Positions 9,301 through 16,753 of a DNA stretch of 40,066 nt are shown here, piece after piece. Position 1 is the first letter of the stretch. Each line of letters starts with the position of its first letter. The notes under the pieces are model-generated. The model did no database searches. It was not told the DNA's origin and was given only the letters and a program-made list of their open reading frames with translations. A program made the translations under genes and the position numbers. The stretch is from Deltaproteobacteria bacterium (lineage in GTDB: Bacteria > Myxococcota > UBA727 > VGSZ01): the NCBI GenBank assembly GCA_016874845.1, contig VGSZ01000014.1:1-40066 (forward strand), read 5' to 3'.

Positions 9301-11681
9301 CGTTGGCCGTCGACTACCCGGCGCTCGTCGCCAATCCGCGCAACGTGGGCTGGATCTTCGCGTTCGATCTGCCGAGCGGTCACCTCGCCAACCAGCTCAT
9401 CAACCAGCGCTTCTACCGCGGATTCATGGCCTACACCGCCGGCGACAAGACCGTGCGCTTCCGCCTCAACGCGGCGTGGACGACGAAGGAGCTCGATCAG
9501 CTGTTTGCCGGGTTGCGCGAGGCGCTTAACGCCATCGCGATGAAGACCCGCGGCGTCGAGCCCGCGAAGCAGCGCGAGGCGATGGAGACCTACGTCGCGC
9601 CCCGGTGGGAGGAGGGCCCGTCGACGACGCAGGGCGAGAGCGCGCGCCAGTCGGGGGGACCGTTCGCGCAGAACTACGAGACGCTGAGCGAGGACCCGCC
9701 GCGGCTCTTGCGCTGGATGAGCCACCTGCCGCGGGGCCCCCTCGAGAAGGTGTGTGACCGCGTGCTCGCGATGGAGGGCCAGTACGACGATGCCAAGGTC
9801 GAGGAGGCGCTGCGGCGGCTGATGGGGCGCGAGCGCGCGTGGGCGTTCCCCTCGCAGGTCATCGAGCGGTTGCGCGCGGTCTCTGACGAGCTCGACCGCG
9901 CCGACAAGCCGTTGCACGCCTACGAGGAGCTGACGGCGCAGCTCGGGCTCGAGCCGGTGCGCGTGCTGGCCGAGGTGCTCGGTGCGCGCGTCGTCGTGCT
10001 CGATCCGGGCGAGTGGGGCGACTACGCCGACAAGATCGTCGAGATCGAGGTGGCGACCTACGAAGAGGGCCGGCGCGACAGCGAAGAGGACCTGCGTCGG
10101 ATGGTGCAGGGCGAGGGCGGCGTCGGCGTGCTGCTCGTGCGCTACACCGACGTGGGCGAGCGCGTGCTCGGCTACGCGTTCGGCGGCCCGGTGGAGCAGT
10201 ACACCTCCGACGGCCCGCGTGAGGACGTCATGAACGGCCGGCACAACACCTTCTACTCGAGCAACATCACGGTGGCGCCGACGGCACGCAGCGCCGGGCT
10301 CGGGCGCCGGCTCAAGAGCGCGCAGGTGCGGCGCGTCGCTGAGCTCAAGGACACGGCGGGGCAGCCGCGCTACCAGTTCATGACGGGCCGCAACCGTCTG
10401 GGCTTCACGCGGGAGATGGCGGCGATCAACCGGCTCTTCGGCGCCTACGTCGTCGAGCACTTCCGCGGTAACCAGTACGGCGACCTGAGCGGACAGGCGC
10501 TCTACTACCGCATCCCCCTCAGGCGGCCGCGCGCGCCGACGGCGCTGCCCGAGCAGCCGTCGTGGGCGACCTACGCGTCGACGACGACGTCGATCGTCGG
10601 CAACGCGCCGCTCATCGACTGGGCCAGCTCGGTGCAGGCACCGCTGGGCCAGCGTCACCCGCGGCTGGTGCGCGCGTTGTTCGACGGCGAGTTCACGCGC
10701 ATCGTCGGCACGAAGCTGACGCTGTCGAACTGGGCGACGCCCGACATCGTCCGCTACGCCGAGACGCTGATGAACGTCGGTCCGCGCGGGCTGCCGCACT
10801 CGTACTTCACGTCGAGCCGCGCCGAGCTCATCGACAAGTCCATCCGCATGCTGCGCGTGAAGCGCCCGGGCGCCGACGTCGTGCTCGGCCTCGAGCGCGC
10901 GTACGTGGGCCACACGACGGCGGCGGCACGCTCGTTGACCGATCCGCTCGGCGAGCAGCTGCCGTTCGGCTGGTTCGACTGGCCGCGCATCCCGCACCCC
11001 GCCGAGGTGGGCACCGACGCCGCGCTGGGCGCGCTGATGGCGACGGTCAACCGGCTCGGCCCCGACCGCGTCCTCGGGCTCTACGTCGAGCTCGTCGGTG
11101 AAAGGACCGGCTACACGCTGCCCGAGGACTTCCAGGCCGGGCTGCAGGCCCTGCACGAGGACACGGGCGTGCCCATCGTCGCTGTCGAGACGGCGTCGTC
11201 GCTGGGGCGGCTGACGCCGAACCTATGGGCGTGCGACGGCGTGCCGCTGCAGCCCAATGTCGTGCTCTGGTACGCCGGCGCACAGCTCGGCCACGTCTTC
11301 GTCGACGACAGGTACTACGTCGGCAAGCCGCTGACGTTGATCTCGACGTGGGATGGGGACGAGCTGTCCATCGTGCGCGCCCACCACCACCTGCTCGAGG
11401 CGCGGCACCTGCTGCGCGAGGGCCGCGGCGCCGCCTTCGCGCGGGCGCTCGACGACAAGCAGCTGCCCGGTCGTCGCCACGGCGGCGGGCTGTGGCAGGT
11501 GGTCGAGCTGGGCGACGAGCTGCGCGCCGACGCCGTCCGCAAGGCGGCCATCCGGCGGGGCCTGCGGCTGGGCAAGGGGCTCCCCGGCCGTGTCGTGCTC
11601 GCGCCGCCGCTCGGCGTCGACGACGAGCAGATCGCCACCGGCGTGGCCCGGCTCGAGGCGGCGATGCGCGAGGTGCTCTAA
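6327..11681 (+). CDS. Giant fusion enzyme: aldehyde dehydrogenase - class III aminotransferase - GNAT acyltransferase - pseudo-aminotransferase
   Basis: One unbroken frame encodes 1784 residues. (1) Residues about 15-490 are an NAD(P)-dependent aldehyde dehydrogenase resembling succinylglutamate-semialdehyde dehydrogenase (AstD). It has the GPYNFP motif near 157, general base Glu258 in LEMGGK and nucleophile Cys292 in AGQRCT; the 34-residue spacing matches the family. (2) After an acidic linker (490-680), residues about 680-1085 are a class III PLP aminotransferase: GSEAN at 751-755, PLP-binding Asp903 in FDEVQVGFG, Schiff-base Lys in AKK (940/941). (3) After a helical linker, about 1237-1398 is a GNAT domain with the acyl-CoA motif RSAGLG (1321-1326). 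(4) About 1415-1784 is a second aminotransferase-like fold lacking both the Asp and the Lys. The likely chemistry is transamination of an omega-amino group to a semialdehyde and its oxidation to an acid, with acyl-CoA-dependent N-acylation. The substrate (lysine, ornithine or another diamino acid) is inference. Confidence 0.88.
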   Translation: MQLTNLPSTGPGPEEGRGDFVDGAFRRSRGENVITSRDPARDFAPVFRAAVDVARVDDAVAAAHRAQPAWQALGVEGRKKHLLALKAAFDENVDLIARAIVREMGKPLREALIEAKSLGDRVTLVLEDGLKRIETLKPAGVVGEARAHPQGVLAVLGPYNFPCHLMNSHIIPALATGNTVAVKPSEIVPLCGELYARCVERAGLPPGVFNLVQGGGDVGRALVAHPDTHGVLFTGSWKTGRAISEAILDQPHKIAALEMGGKNVAVVCDDADLPQALAAVVQGAFLTAGQRCTATSRLLVFEKVAERFLDALVAATRELRPGDPMDMATAFGPLSTKDAFDKFTRLRGLAPAFGCETLLAGTALPGGAFVTPSIHLLPKKDGRVIDANGYLDEELFGPDLAVEIVADLDEAIARTNALPFGLSNSIFTVDAAKFERFYERTRTGCVNWNRSTNNASGKLPFGGVAKSGNQRPAGIDAVRFTTYPVAILRGEPGEVQLEPPFAAAFRAGEERLKLKVDRLALRHRVEALLERYRIYLDDVRGPDVLVPLEQLTDLTVEDNLLDDDDLLARLQPYARIEEPHLVLTVPDVDSDDDDIAEAFLATVTALLDDIARDNPVHLLRLQPRQIRRPPSGRLPRSEAMLRRLYRGEFVPKEKKEPVIDLGWSDGAYMSSIDDDALIVLDAGSQIASLGLGFSAGRFLRALDDGLLGDALVANPDTEAIGVDRGVLDDYARLLLKQAWPGLRHVSFTAAGSEANEKAFDLCRLHGPGGRRVIAFEGSFHGRTLVSLHATSNAEKRKPFEFKGYEATFVPFPRWSDPREEPRFADAWVAAWSTGQTPDDEGDALLRAEIESLVAVRDQIKKGDVCCVIVEPMQGEGGDNYATARFFNGLRALTRGFGVPLVFDEVQVGFGTGGPFWWHALFNLKNARGQTDGPDCVTTAKKAQVGACLSVWPDPRPASTHVAQVLRGRLHAEGILEESAKSIETEVQERLWALAVDYPALVANPRNVGWIFAFDLPSGHLANQLINQRFYRGFMAYTAGDKTVRFRLNAAWTTKELDQLFAGLREALNAIAMKTRGVEPAKQREAMETYVAPRWEEGPSTTQGESARQSGGPFAQNYETLSEDPPRLLRWMSHLPRGPLEKVCDRVLAMEGQYDDAKVEEALRRLMGRERAWAFPSQVIERLRAVSDELDRADKPLHAYEELTAQLGLEPVRVLAEVLGARVVVLDPGEWGDYADKIVEIEVATYEEGRRDSEEDLRRMVQGEGGVGVLLVRYTDVGERVLGYAFGGPVEQYTSDGPREDVMNGRHNTFYSSNITVAPTARSAGLGRRLKSAQVRRVAELKDTAGQPRYQFMTGRNRLGFTREMAAINRLFGAYVVEHFRGNQYGDLSGQALYYRIPLRRPRAPTALPEQPSWATYASTTTSIVGNAPLIDWASSVQAPLGQRHPRLVRALFDGEFTRIVGTKLTLSNWATPDIVRYAETLMNVGPRGLPHSYFTSSRAELIDKSIRMLRVKRPGADVVLGLERAYVGHTTAAARSLTDPLGEQLPFGWFDWPRIPHPAEVGTDAALGALMATVNRLGPDRVLGLYVELVGERTGYTLPEDFQAGLQALHEDTGVPIVAVETASSLGRLTPNLWACDGVPLQPNVVLWYAGAQLGHVFVDDRYYVGKPLTLISTWDGDELSIVRAHHHLLEARHLLREGRGAAFARALDDKQLPGRRHGGGLWQVVELGDELRADAVRKAAIRRGLRLGKGLPGRVVLAPPLGVDDEQIATGVARLEAAMREVL

Positions 11682-11710
11682 GTGGAATTTGAGGGGCCCG
11701 GGCAGGCGAC

Positions 11711-11738
11711 GAGGACCGGCGCGCCGTGGCCGGTCCTC
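11711..11738. terminator. Bidirectional terminator hairpin between convergent genes
   Basis: GAGGACCGGC (11711-11720) and GCCGGTCCTC (11729-11738) form a perfect 10-bp stem with an 8-nt loop. It sits in the 79-nt gap between the fusion gene (stop at 11681) and the leftward protease gene (stop at 11761), so it can end both transcripts. Confidence 0.65.
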
Positions 11739-11760
11739 CGGCCCCCCCTTCAGCGGACTC

Positions 11761-13770
11761 TCAGCGCCGTCGACGACGCAGCAGCAGCAGCAGGCCAAGC
11801 AGCGGTGCCGCCGACGTCGACGTCGTCGATTGCGCGCAGCCGCCGTCGGCAAGGAGCCCGACGTTCCCCGGTCCTCCCGTCGTCGGCGCCTGGGTGCGCG
11901 GGGCGGTCGGGTCGCCGCCGTCGTCGTCCTCGTCGCGCGGGTCCGTGGGATCGGTCGGGTTCGTCGGGTCCGTCGGGTCGCTCGGGTCGGGCGGCGGCGG
12001 GTCGACGGGCTCCGGCGGAGGCGGGCCCGACTGCGTGCAATCCAGAGACAGCGTGTAGGGGCCCTCGGCGGCGGCGCCGGTCTGCGCGTTCACGAACGGA
12101 TTCACGAGGATGACGATGCGCTTGTCGACGTCGAGGGTGCCGTTGATGGTCTCGGCGCCGGTCTCGGTATCGCTGCGGGCCACGATCTCGGTGCCGTTGC
12201 GCACGATGTACAGGTCGAGGTCAGTGGCCCCGCCATCGATGGCGACGACGAGGGAGCCGGCGGCGGCGTCGACGGCGAACCAGTCCTGATCGCGCGCGCC
12301 GGCCACGAGGTTCAGGCGCGCGCCGCAGCCGATCACGGCCTCCTGGCCGGCGGCGTCGTTCTCTTCGCGAATGTCGTCGACGAGGCCCGGCGGCGGGTCG
12401 GGGTCAACCGGGTCCACCGGGTCGGGTGGGGTCGTCCCCGGCGGCGGCACCGCGCGCACGGCGGCGGCGGCGTCCATCGACACGAGGCTATCGCAGTTGC
12501 CGCAGGCGCCGCCGGTGTCGCGCAGGATCTGCTCGATGGCCGCTCGCGACAGCGCCGGGTTCACCGCCTGCATCAACGAGATCACGCCGGCGACGTGGGG
12601 CGCGGCCATCGAGGTGCCCTGGTAGAACTGGTACGTCCGCGCCGTCGGGCCAAGGGTCGACAGCACGCCGTTGGGGTCGCCGGCGTTGCCAGAGCCGCCG
12701 GGAGCGAAGATGTCCACCTCGGGCCCGAATGACGAGTAGCCGGTGCGGTTGCGGTTGCGGTCGTGGGCGGCGACGGCGACGACGCCGTCGCAGTCGGCGG
12801 GGCTGCCCACCGTGCCGCTGTCGTTGCCGGCGGCGGCGACGATGACGACCCCCGCCGCGCCGATCTGCGTGACCGCTTCCTGCTCGAAGGCCCCACAGTC
12901 GCCCGGGCTGCCGAGCGAGAGGTTCATGACGCCGACCTTGTTGGCCCCGATGGGCGGCACCCCGGGCACCGCGAGGCCAGCGAGCCACTGCGCGGCGACG
13001 AGGATATCGTCGGTGGTGCCGCCGCAGCGCCCCAGCGCCCGGGCCACCACGAGCCCCGCGTTCCAGTTGATCCCCGAAATGCCGACGCCGTTGTTCGTGC
13101 CCGCCGCGATGATGCCGGCGACGTGGGTGCCGTGGAAGCTGTTGCCGGCGCCGCAGTCGTCGCCGGCGTCCTCGTAGTCAGCGTCGCGGCCGTCACCGTC
13201 GTTGCCCGTCGCCGGGTCGGACACGAAGTCGTACCCGGCCACCGCGCGGTCGCCGACGTCCTCGTGGCCGCGCAGCAGCCCGGTGTCGATGACGCCGACG
13301 CGCTGGGTGGCCGTGCCGCGCGTGACGTCCCAGGCGCTGTCGGCGCCGATGACGTCGAGGTTCCACATGTCGGCGCGCAGGGGGTCGTTGGCGACGGCGT
13401 AGGGGCGCATCCACTTGTTGTCGCTGGCGCGCAGCACCCCGACGTCGGCGGCCAGCCTGTGGACCAGCGCCAGCGTGGCGTCCTCGTCGGGGACGGCGTC
13501 CGCCGGGCCTACCTGGACGAGCACGAAGCCCGCTGCCGACGGACGCACGTAGCGCAGGGGTACCCCGGTGCGCGCGGCGATGTCCTTCAGGGCGTCGGCG
13601 GGCACCGCGGCGGCGGCCTTCGTCGACGGCACGAACTTCAAAAGCGCCTGCCCGGGTACGCGCAGCCGCGGAGCGTTGAAGCTCGACGCCTTGGTCGTCG
13701 ACGGCGCCGCAAGGACGGCGGACGGCGCGAGGCTGAGCAAGCTGACGACGGCGATGGACCCGACACGCAT
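11761..13770 (-). CDS. Secreted subtilisin-family (S8) serine protease with PPC domain and MYXO-CTERM-like anchor
   Basis: The 669-residue preproprotein starts with a signal peptide (MRVGSIAVVSLLSLAPSAVLA). A propeptide-like segment (about 35-125) follows, then the catalytic domain with Asp162 (IDTG), His216 (HGTHVAG) and Ser387 (GTSMAAPH), plus the oxyanion-hole Asn region (VAAAGND). A PPC domain (about 465-585) comes next, then a repetitive Pro/Asp/Thr linker (DPTDPTNPTDPTDP). The tail has Gly-Gly-Cys, a Leu-rich stretch and five Arg, as in the MYXO-CTERM class of C-terminal sorting signals, in which Cys is the processing/lipidation site. The product is likely an outer-surface protease. GAGGAGGG precedes the ATG at good spacing. 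The linker DNA carries imperfect repeats. Confidence 0.93.
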   Translation of the reverse strand: MRVGSIAVVSLLSLAPSAVLAAPSTTKASSFNAPRLRVPGQALLKFVPSTKAAAAVPADALKDIAARTGVPLRYVRPSAAGFVLVQVGPADAVPDEDATLALVHRLAADVGVLRASDNKWMRPYAVANDPLRADMWNLDVIGADSAWDVTRGTATQRVGVIDTGLLRGHEDVGDRAVAGYDFVSDPATGNDGDGRDADYEDAGDDCGAGNSFHGTHVAGIIAAGTNNGVGISGINWNAGLVVARALGRCGGTTDDILVAAQWLAGLAVPGVPPIGANKVGVMNLSLGSPGDCGAFEQEAVTQIGAAGVVIVAAAGNDSGTVGSPADCDGVVAVAAHDRNRNRTGYSSFGPEVDIFAPGGSGNAGDPNGVLSTLGPTARTYQFYQGTSMAAPHVAGVISLMQAVNPALSRAAIEQILRDTGGACGNCDSLVSMDAAAAVRAVPPPGTTPPDPVDPVDPDPPPGLVDDIREENDAAGQEAVIGCGARLNLVAGARDQDWFAVDAAAGSLVVAIDGGATDLDLYIVRNGTEIVARSDTETGAETINGTLDVDKRIVILVNPFVNAQTGAAAEGPYTLSLDCTQSGPPPPEPVDPPPPDPSDPTDPTNPTDPTDPRDEDDDGGDPTAPRTQAPTTGGPGNVGLLADGGCAQSTTSTSAAPLLGLLLLLRRRRR

Positions 13771-13978
13771 CGACCCTCCTCGACCGTGACACCCCTGTTC
13801 TGGATGGCCCTAGTGTGCCGCGCCCTCATCCGAACGGACGATGCGACGTGTAGGTGTGCCTCGAATCAATCCGGCCGGGTGAGAGTGGCGCCGATGGTGT
13901 CGGCGATTGAACACGGGCTTGACGCCGGCCGTTCTTCGACCACAACCCTGAGCGGCCCACCGGGGGCCCGGAGAAGCC

Positions 13979-14839
13979 ATGCGAGCCACCCTGCGTCCGA
14001 CCCGACTTCCGCGCCCGCTGTTGCACCTGTCGCCAAGCCCGTGCCTGATGCGCCGTGTGGCCTTCGTCGTCGGCGTGTTCGCCCTGTCGTCGACGGCGGC
14101 CGTCGCCGGTCCCGCGCCGGCGAAGGAGCTGACCGCGGCCGAGATCGTCGACAAGGCGCTGTCGAAGGGGGCGGTGGGCTTCAAGCAGGGCTCGGCGACG
14201 CTGCAGATGACGCTCGTGACTGCCAAGGGCGAGCCGAAGGCGCGCAGCCTCGAGATCAAGGCCATGCGCGGCAAGGACGGGATGCTGCGCAGCATGGTGC
14301 GCTTCACCAAGCCCGCCGACGTGAACGGCACCACCTTCCTCGTCGTCGAGAAGAAGGACGCGCTGCCCGACCAGTACGTCTATGTGCCGAAGGCCAAGAT
14401 CGTCCGCCGCATCACCGCCGGCAACGCGTCCTCGTCGTTCTTCGGCTCCGACTTCACCTTCGCCGACCTGATGCCGCTGCCGGTCAGCGAGCAGGACAAG
14501 GTCGACGTGCAGAAGATCGCCGACGCCGAGGTCGGCGGCCAGCCGGTCTACGTGCTGCAGGTGACGCCGAAGATCGAGGGCGCGCCCTACGGCCGCGTCG
14601 TCGCCTACGTGCACAAGGAGCTGATGCTGCCGGTGAAGATCGAGTTCTTCGACCCGCAGAAGGCGCCGCTGAAGACGATGCGGGTCAAGAGGCTGCAGAA
14701 GGTCGGCGGCGAGCAGGTCCCCGTCGAGGTCGAGATGAAGGCCGAGAGCGGCTCGCGCACCGACCTCGTGCTGGAGCAGGTCGACCCCAATGCGGCGCTG
14801 ACCGAAGCCGACTTCACCGAAGAGGCGATGCAGCGCTGA
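13979..14839 (+). CDS. Outer-membrane lipoprotein-sorting protein, LolA-like
   Basis: The 286-residue exported protein matches the LolA-like 'outer membrane lipoprotein-sorting protein' family: an N-terminal helix (ELTAAEIVDKAL), an incomplete beta-barrel with the typical SMVRFTKPADVNGTTFLVVE and YVYVPKAKIVRRI segments, and a GSDFTFADL turn. Members are periplasmic and are often found with exporters of the RND type; none is adjacent here. GGAG lies 5 nt before the ATG at 13979. The more typical signal peptide begins at Met24 (MRRVAFVVGVFALSSTAAVA), which has no clear ribosome site, so the start is uncertain by 23 codons. It is divergent from the protease and followed by an envelope protein gene. 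Confidence 0.82.
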   Translation: MRATLRPTRLPRPLLHLSPSPCLMRRVAFVVGVFALSSTAAVAGPAPAKELTAAEIVDKALSKGAVGFKQGSATLQMTLVTAKGEPKARSLEIKAMRGKDGMLRSMVRFTKPADVNGTTFLVVEKKDALPDQYVYVPKAKIVRRITAGNASSSFFGSDFTFADLMPLPVSEQDKVDVQKIADAEVGGQPVYVLQVTPKIEGAPYGRVVAYVHKELMLPVKIEFFDPQKAPLKTMRVKRLQKVGGEQVPVEVEMKAESGSRTDLVLEQVDPNAALTEADFTEEAMQR

Positions 14840-14933
14840 GACACGCTGAAACACGCGCCGGAACGCGTTGTCCCCGGGGCGGTGCTCTGGCAGACCCACG
14901 CTCGAGGCCGCGTGTCCGCGGCCGGGAGCCGCC

Positions 14934-16682
14934 ATGCGCCGTCTGCTTGCCCCGCTTTATCTGTCAGTCGCCGTCTTCGCTGCCGCCGGCTCCGTCCGCG
15001 CCGCCGGCGACGACGCCCCTGCCGCCGTCGGCGATGCCGAAGACGACGAAGGCGACGGCGACGGTCCCGTGCGTGACGCCGCGCCGGCGAAGAAGCCGGC
15101 GAAGCCTGCGCTCAATCGCGACACGCCGCCCACGTCGGGCGACGGGGTTGACGACGACGATATCCTCGCGCCGGTGCGTAGCCCCGCCGAGCGCGGCCCC
15201 ACCGCGGTGCCGATGAAGGAGCGCGCCACCAAGATAGGCCTGCTGCCGCTGGTGCCGGTGGGCGACGCGGGCAAGCCCCTCGCCGACTCGCTGACCGCCG
15301 AGTTGCTGAAGGCCCTGAACGAGTCGGCGGTCGCCGAGGTCAAGGCCCTCGGGCTCGACGCCGGCAACGCCGCCGGCGGCTCCGTGAACGTCGCCCGCGC
15401 GACGGCGGCGAAGAAGGCCGGCGACGAGTCTCTGGCGCGCGGCCGGCAGCTGCTTACCAAGCTGCAGTTCGGCAAGGCGAAGAAGATCCTCGAGGCGGCG
15501 CTGGCGTCTTATGACAATGCCGCTCCGCTGCTTGAGTCGCCGCAGCCGCTCGTCGACGCGTGGCTCGCCCTCGCCGAGGTCGCGGCTCGCCAGGCGCAGG
15601 ACGACGAGGTGCACCGTTGCTTCGCCGCCGTCGTCGCGCTGAACCCCGAGCTTGAGCTCGACAAGAAGCGCTTCCCCGGTCTCTTCCTCACGACGCACCG
15701 CAAGGTGCGCGACCAGCTGCTGAAGGGCCAGCGCGCCTCGATCCTCGTCGACGAGACCGGCACGGGGGCGACCGTCTTTGTCGACGGCCGTCCGGCGAAG
15801 ACGGCGCCGGCGCGCATCGGCGGGCTCTTTCCCGGCCCGCACCTCGTACGCGCGGCGCGCGAGGGCCTGCCGGCGTGGGGCGCCGTCGTCGTCGTCGAGC
15901 CGGGCGCCACCGCCACGGCCTCGCCGGGCTTCCTCGCCAAGGGCACGCGCGGCCCCGGCGAGGACCTCGCGCAGAACAAGCTCTCGGCCGAGGCCGCGGG
16001 CGTCGTCGCCGAGGCGGCGCGCAAGCAGGGCCTGAAGGCGGGCGTCGTCGGCGTGGTGTCGAAAGACGCCGGCCGCGCGGTGGTGCAGCTCGTCTACGTC
16101 GACGCCGCCAGCGGGAAGGTCGCGCAGCTGCCGACGGCGACGTTCTCGCCCTCGCTGCTCGACGCTGGGATCGAGGCGCTGAAGGCGCGGGCCCGCATGG
16201 ACGAGCTCGTCGGCCTCGACAAGCCGTCGCTGGCGGACGCCGACGACTCGGAGGCGCTCATCGAGGACGCGCGGGCGGGCGCCGCCGTGACCGTGGCCGC
16301 GGTCGAGTTCAAGTACAACGTCAAGATCTCGAAGGACGCGCCGGCGGCGCGCAAGGTCGCCGCCGACGACGAGGTCGAGCGCGACGACGGTGACGACGAG
16401 GGTGGCGAGCGTGTCGTCGCCGAGGCAAGGTCGGGCAGCCGCCGCAGCATCGACGGCGACGAAGAGGTCGACGGGGGCCGTCGGTCAGACGGCTCGGTCG
16501 ACGAGGACGCGCCCCTGACCGCGCAGCCGTGGTTCGTGCCCACGATGATCGTCGTCGGTGTCGCCGGGAGCGTCGGAGTGCTGGCGGGGACCGGGGCCGC
16601 GCTCGTCGGCGCGGGCGTCCTTCCCGACCCGCGGCCGGCGGACGGCGCCGCCTTGCGCATCACGCTGCCGGCGTCGCCGTGA
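14934..16682 (+). CDS. Exported PEGA-domain protein with C-terminal membrane segment
   Basis: The start at 14934 is supported by GGGAG 6 nt upstream and by a clear signal peptide (MRRLLAPLYLSVAVFAAAGSVRA); 582 residues follow. After an acidic, Pro-rich stretch, the middle (about 90-260) contains a helical, TPR-like block (ARGRQLLTKLQFGKAKKIL...). A PEGA beta-domain lies at about 266-330 (ATVFVDGRPAKTAPARIGGLFPGPH). A highly charged Asp/Glu/Arg segment (about 470-525) precedes one membrane helix near 532-563. PEGA domains are found in surface and periplasmic proteins of deltaproteobacteria; no enzyme activity is predicted. The layout resembles many myxobacterial PEGA proteins of unknown role. 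The Kelch lipoprotein gene follows after 71 nt. Confidence 0.8.
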   Translation: MRRLLAPLYLSVAVFAAAGSVRAAGDDAPAAVGDAEDDEGDGDGPVRDAAPAKKPAKPALNRDTPPTSGDGVDDDDILAPVRSPAERGPTAVPMKERATKIGLLPLVPVGDAGKPLADSLTAELLKALNESAVAEVKALGLDAGNAAGGSVNVARATAAKKAGDESLARGRQLLTKLQFGKAKKILEAALASYDNAAPLLESPQPLVDAWLALAEVAARQAQDDEVHRCFAAVVALNPELELDKKRFPGLFLTTHRKVRDQLLKGQRASILVDETGTGATVFVDGRPAKTAPARIGGLFPGPHLVRAAREGLPAWGAVVVVEPGATATASPGFLAKGTRGPGEDLAQNKLSAEAAGVVAEAARKQGLKAGVVGVVSKDAGRAVVQLVYVDAASGKVAQLPTATFSPSLLDAGIEALKARARMDELVGLDKPSLADADDSEALIEDARAGAAVTVAAVEFKYNVKISKDAPAARKVAADDEVERDDGDDEGGERVVAEARSGSRRSIDGDEEVDGGRRSDGSVDEDAPLTAQPWFVPTMIVVGVAGSVGVLAGTGAALVGAGVLPDPRPADGAALRITLPASP

Positions 16683-16753
16683 GCGTCGCGCGTCCTCGCC
16701 CCCTGCTTGTTTCCTGTCCCTTCGGATCCTTCGGACTCTTCGGAACGAACCCC

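Noticed and set aside
8145-11156. 1003-codon open frame on the minus strand inside the fusion gene
   Set aside because: It is antisense to clearly conserved enzyme domains, gives a low-complexity Arg/Ala/His-rich product and reflects lack of stops in GC-rich DNA.
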